From positions 1-9,630 of the forward strand of contig CANHOY010000051.1 in NCBI GenBank assembly GCA_947462495.1: a stretch of 9,630 nt of DNA. Reading direction: 5' to 3'. Below, piece after piece: positions 7,207-9,630 of this stretch. Made by a program: the position numbers and the translations under genes. Within the stretch, counting starts at the first letter, position 1; the number at the start of each line of letters is the position of its first letter. Under the pieces are notes generated by a model. It ran no database searches. It was not told the DNA's origin and worked only from the letters and a program-made list of their open reading frames with translations. The stretch is from Bacteroidota bacterium. Lineage in GTDB: Bacteria; Bacteroidota; Bacteroidia; Chitinophagales; Chitinophagaceae.

Positions 7207-7247
7207 AAATAACAAAGCCATCCTTAAAAGTGATGGCTTTGTTATTT
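7207..7247 (+). terminator. Strong hairpin terminator, probably bidirectional
   Basis: Bases 7207-7222 pair perfectly with 7232-7247 (inner arms CAAAGCCATC / GATGGCTTTG), sixteen pairs around a nine-base loop. On the plus strand the right arm runs into ATTTTTATAAC, a T-rich tail. On the minus strand the tail (ATTTAGTAAC) is poorer in T. The hairpin lies 16 bases after the DoxX stop and 15 before the stop of the convergent serine hydrolase, so it can end both transcripts. It is the clearest non-coding element in the window. Confidence 0.88.
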
Positions 7248-7261
7248 TTATAACTTTATTA

Positions 7262-8473
7262 TTATTTAGGTAAAGCGCTTAGCAATTTTTTTAGAAATTC
7301 ATCCGAAGCTTTATCATTTATCCATCTTACTACCGCCACAAGTTCATTTTCTCCATCTACATAAATCATGTTTGTCCCATTACCTATATGCGCATAAGCA
7401 TTTATAGGAGCTGATGGATATAATTTTTTGTTAGTATTTAAAAAGTAATTCATAAAACCATACCCTTCATTGGCAGCAGTGGGTGTAGTAGCATTTTTGA
7501 ACCACTCTTCGGCTATTAATTGCTTACCATTCCAGTTGCCTTTTCTTAAAGTCAATAATCCAAACCTTGCCATATCATAAGCATTGATAAATAGCCCCCC
7601 TCCATAATGACCGCCCCCACTAACCGATTGCATCATTTGACCATCTAATACAATCCATGAATTTTTATAACCCGTCCACAACCAAGTACTTGAAGCTCCA
7701 ATTGGGTTCATAATATTATCTCTAAGTACTTGTGGTAATGGTTGATGCCAAACGGCAGTAGCAGCCAAAGCCAATGCATTGACTCTGGTATCATTGTATT
7801 TATAAGTAGTGCCTGGTTCGTTACGTTTTCTAGTTAACCACTCATTAGGTTTGTCCGAAGGCCTATCTGCCCAATCTGGTTTACCCCATAAAGTACCTTC
7901 CCAATCACTTGTTTGTCTTAACATATGATCCCAACTAATTTTTCTATTATGCTCTGTTTCAAATGGATAAATAAATGAGCTTTGAGTGATCGGATTTTGA
8001 TCACCCTTTTCTACATTATTCGCTAATTCAATAGGTGGCAAATAGGTATACACTTTATCATTTAAGGAATTAATCAACCCTTTTTGAAAGGCTAAGCCTA
8101 CCACTGTTGATAAGAAGCTCTTTGTAACACTATTAGACATTTCAACACTATTTGGATTACCCCATTCTGCAATGATATACCCTTTATATACAATGATACC
8201 AGCAGCAGGACCTCGACTAGACATAGGTCCAACTGGGTCAGAAAAAGGTTCTTTCCCAAATTGGAGCGCTTGAGAAAGCCATAAATTTTTAGACAATTTT
8301 GTTTCATTATTAATAGCAAAGTCAATGGCCTCTTGTAACTTAAGCGTATCGATATGATAAAATGCTGGAGATTTTTTTTCCCAGTTAGATGCTGTTGGAA
8401 AGTAAAGATGGCTTTGTGCATTCAAAAAAAACAAAGACCATAAAAAACAAGTGGATAGTAAAAGTTTTTTCAT
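7262..8473 (-). CDS. Exported serine hydrolase, class C beta-lactamase-like fold
   Basis: The 403-residue protein begins MKKLLLSTCF and has a signal peptide ending near NAQ at 18-20, so it acts outside the cytoplasm. It belongs to the penicillin-binding/beta-lactamase-like serine hydrolases. The SVTK motif at 115-118 gives nucleophile Ser115 and general base Lys118. The second motif is around Tyr226 in YKYNDTR (224-230). HIG at 362-364, in YAHIGNGTNMIYVD, takes the place of the KTG triad, as is common in the esterase and amidase members of this family. WDHMLRQTSDWEG and GGGLFINAYDMARFG are further family landmarks. Such proteins include esterases, D-amino peptidases and nylon-oligomer hydrolases; a true beta-lactamase role is not indicated by the sequence. 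It is transcribed alone, divergent from the ECF sigma gene with 119 bases between. An AAGGAG (8507-8502) lies 28 bases before the ATG, too far to be its ribosome binding site. Confidence 0.92.
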   Translation of the reverse strand: MKKLLLSTCFLWSLFFLNAQSHLYFPTASNWEKKSPAFYHIDTLKLQEAIDFAINNETKLSKNLWLSQALQFGKEPFSDPVGPMSSRGPAAGIIVYKGYIIAEWGNPNSVEMSNSVTKSFLSTVVGLAFQKGLINSLNDKVYTYLPPIELANNVEKGDQNPITQSSFIYPFETEHNRKISWDHMLRQTSDWEGTLWGKPDWADRPSDKPNEWLTRKRNEPGTTYKYNDTRVNALALAATAVWHQPLPQVLRDNIMNPIGASSTWLWTGYKNSWIVLDGQMMQSVSGGGHYGGGLFINAYDMARFGLLTLRKGNWNGKQLIAEEWFKNATTPTAANEGYGFMNYFLNTNKKLYPSAPINAYAHIGNGTNMIYVDGENELVAVVRWINDKASDEFLKKLLSALPK

Positions 8474-8541
8474 TTTTATATAATAAATTAATTTTAATTT
8501 TCTCCTTAAAGATAAAGCCTAAACAAATGCCAATTAAGGTA

Positions 8542-8571
8542 GTTGGTAAAAATGTAGGATTTCTAACCAAC
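8542..8571. promoter_or_regulatory. Imperfect dyad between serine hydrolase and sigma factor genes
   Basis: GTTGGT (8542-8547) and ACCAAC (8566-8571) form a perfect six-base inverted repeat. Inside it AAAT and ATTT arms continue the symmetry with a small asymmetric gap. It is central to the 119-base divergent region, 22 bases before the sigma ATG. It could be an operator serving either gene, or simply chance. I found no -33/-7 pair of good quality for either gene; TATCTTTA (8514-8507, minus) is a one-mismatch -7 candidate for the hydrolase. Confidence 0.22.
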
Positions 8572-8592
8572 AATAGTCTAAATTAGCATTGT

Positions 8593-9135
8593 ATGGCAAG
8601 TGACCAAGAACTTATTATTCAATTTCAACAATCACTCAATAAAGAAGTGGTGTTTACCCAATTATTGCGTAAGCATCAGCAAAAGGTTTATTATCAAATT
8701 AAAAGAATGGTTTTGGAACACGCCGATGCCGATGATATTGCACAACTGGTATGGATTAAAGTATGGAATAAATTAGACGGCTTTAAAATGGAAAGCGAGT
8801 TTAGTACTTGGATATTCCGAATCGCTTACAATGAAACCTTAAATTATTTACAGAAACAAAAAAAGCAAAGCACCAGATTGTCAAATGATGATTTATTTAC
8901 TTATGAAAACGTTTCAGGCAGCTCCGATGAGCCTAAAACTACCGAAATTCAAATAGCTCTAGAAAGCGCAATTAAACAACTCCCTGAAAAACAAAGGATT
9001 GTATTTATGCTAAGGTACTTTGACGGTTACGAATATGAGAAAATTGCTGGAATAATGGGTACCACGGTGGGTGGGGCTAAAGCCAATTTTCATCAAGCAG
9101 TAAAAAAAATTGAAAAATTTGTAAAAAAGCTTTAA
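8593..9135 (+). CDS. ECF-type RNA polymerase sigma factor
   Basis: The 180-residue protein has the two-domain layout of ECF sigma-70 factors. Region 2 spans about 22-90: the DADDIAQLVWIKVW helix (45-58) matches the core-RNA-polymerase-binding DA-D--Q--F motif, and FSTWIFRIAYNETLNYL (70-86) corresponds to the -10-recognising part. Region 4 spans about 122-176: LPEKQRIVFMLRYFDGYEYEKIAGIMGTTVGGAKANFHQA, a helix-turn-helix ending in the typical G-x-x-K-x-x-x-H-x-A segment. A short variable linker (about 91-120) separates the two. The product would direct RNA polymerase to a small regulon, often in response to envelope signals. The ATG at 8593 gives the normal length; no Shine-Dalgarno is obvious. 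A membrane-anchored protein begins 33 bases downstream on the same strand and is the likely partner that holds this factor inactive. The regulon cannot be read from this window. Confidence 0.95.
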   Translation: MASDQELIIQFQQSLNKEVVFTQLLRKHQQKVYYQIKRMVLEHADADDIAQLVWIKVWNKLDGFKMESEFSTWIFRIAYNETLNYLQKQKKQSTRLSNDDLFTYENVSGSSDEPKTTEIQIALESAIKQLPEKQRIVFMLRYFDGYEYEKIAGIMGTTVGGAKANFHQAVKKIEKFVKKL

Positions 9136-9168
9136 ACTTAATCACCTATTGACTATCAAATTAAAACT

Positions 9169-9630
9169 ATGGAACATTTAAAGGAAAAGGACTCATTAGA
9201 ACAAGACCAACAATGGGTAGAATCGATTGTTAAAAAAGATCATTTAAACCGGTTTAACTTAACCAATACAGATGCGCCTTTTAATTATTTTGAAACCTTC
9301 CCCGATCAAATAATGAAACGCATACAATTAGAAAAAAATAAAACTACCAATTCATCTGCCGTAAAAATATTTTTCATTAACCACTATGCAAAAATGGCAG
9401 TAGCCGCTAGTTTTATTATATTAATTGTTGGGGCCTATATGTTTAATAATACAACTATGAAAATGGAACCACTCACCACTGTTTCCATTCAAGAAATTCC
9501 AAATGAAGAAATGACCAATTACGTTACTAATAATGAAGCTATTGCCGAATTAGATTTTGATCTTATCATTAAAAAAGAGAATTCCTCTCTTGAAAATTTA
9601 GAAGAAACAGAAATTCAGAAAATACAAAAG
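9169..9630 (+). CDS. Putative anti-sigma factor, one-pass membrane protein, 3' partial
   Basis: From ATG 9169-9171 the frame is open to the window edge, giving 154 residues without a stop, so the C-terminus lies outside. Residues 1-70 are charged and hydrophilic, including DAPFNYFETFPDQIMKRI at 35-52. This resembles the YFE-x-F/L-x-D-x-x-x-x-RI segment often seen in Bacteroidota proteins encoded after ECF sigma genes. One membrane segment spans about 75-92 (KMAVAASFIILIVGAYMF). After it comes an acidic, Asn-rich region to the edge. Topology with the N-terminus in the cytoplasm fits binding of the sigma factor there. I see no zinc-binding H-x3-C-x2-C motif and no FecR domain in the visible part. 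The anti-sigma role rests on gene order, topology and the short YFE motif, not on a recognised domain. It is probably co-transcribed with the sigma gene, 33 bases upstream. Confidence 0.7.
   Translation, partial: MEHLKEKDSLEQDQQWVESIVKKDHLNRFNLTNTDAPFNYFETFPDQIMKRIQLEKNKTTNSSAVKIFFINHYAKMAVAASFIILIVGAYMFNNTTMKMEPLTTVSIQEIPNEEMTNYVTNNEAIAELDFDLIIKKENSSLENLEETEIQKIQK

Noticed and set aside
7262..8473. Beta-lactamase resistance gene
   Set aside because: The fold and SVTK motif are shared with many esterases and amidases; HIG instead of KTG and the absence of close beta-lactamase features give no support for antibiotic resistance.
8502..8507. AAGGAG (minus strand) as ribosome binding site of the serine hydrolase
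   Set aside because: It is 28 bases before the ATG, and no in-frame alternative start brings it into range.
8584..8592. TAGCATTG as a -7 box for the sigma factor gene
   Set aside because: It almost touches the ATG, so transcription would start inside the gene, and no -33 box is present at the right distance.
1..9630. Mobile element, prophage, CRISPR or defence island
   Set aside because: No transposase, integrase, array of repeats, toxin-antitoxin pair or defence-type domain is visible on either strand.

Overview
The window looks like ordinary chromosome of a Bacteroidota bacterium, most likely from the Chitinophagaceae or a close relative. The sequence is AT-rich. Most genes lack a clear Shine-Dalgarno sequence. 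The best promoter candidates fit the Bacteroidota -33/-7 form (TTTG, then 19 bases, then TAnnTTTG). Several exported proteins are of kinds common in that phylum: a YYFW-type S41 lipoprotein, DUF1684, and an ECF sigma factor followed by a one-pass membrane protein with a YFE-F-P-D segment. The genus assignment is inference; the gene families are read directly from the translated sequence.

Layout, left to right. Bases 1-1989 (+) hold most of a penicillin-acylase-family Ntn hydrolase whose start lies outside the window; its active-site residues resemble PvdQ-type acyl-homoserine-lactone acylases. Convergent with it is a two-gene minus-strand unit transcribed from about 4240 to 2026: an exported DUF1684 protein followed by a TviB/WbpA-type UDP-N-acetylhexosamine 6-dehydrogenase. 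A candidate promoter lies in front of the first gene. Divergent from this unit is a plus-strand run at 4361-7191: an S41 lipoprotein protease, an exported VOC (glyoxalase-fold) protein, a stand-alone asparaginase-like domain and a four-helix DoxX-like membrane protein. A hairpin that covers the AGGA before the VOC gene separates the protease from the last three genes. This run ends at a strong hairpin (7207-7247), which probably also serves the convergent serine hydrolase at 7262-8473 (-). Divergent from the hydrolase is an ECF sigma factor (8593-9135, +), followed by a probable anti-sigma protein that runs off the right edge.

Functionally the window is a set of small units and not one pathway: four probable hydrolases (acylase, S41 protease, class-C-like serine hydrolase, short asparaginase), two of them visibly exported, one nucleotide-sugar enzyme, and a sigma/anti-sigma pair. 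I found no mobile element, CRISPR array, tRNA, rRNA or phage gene, and no convincing new system. The points most worth a second look are the PvdQ-like active site, the orphan nucleotide-sugar dehydrogenase paired with DUF1684, the VOC/asparaginase/DoxX cluster, the hairpin over a ribosome binding site, and the unclassified sigma-factor partner.
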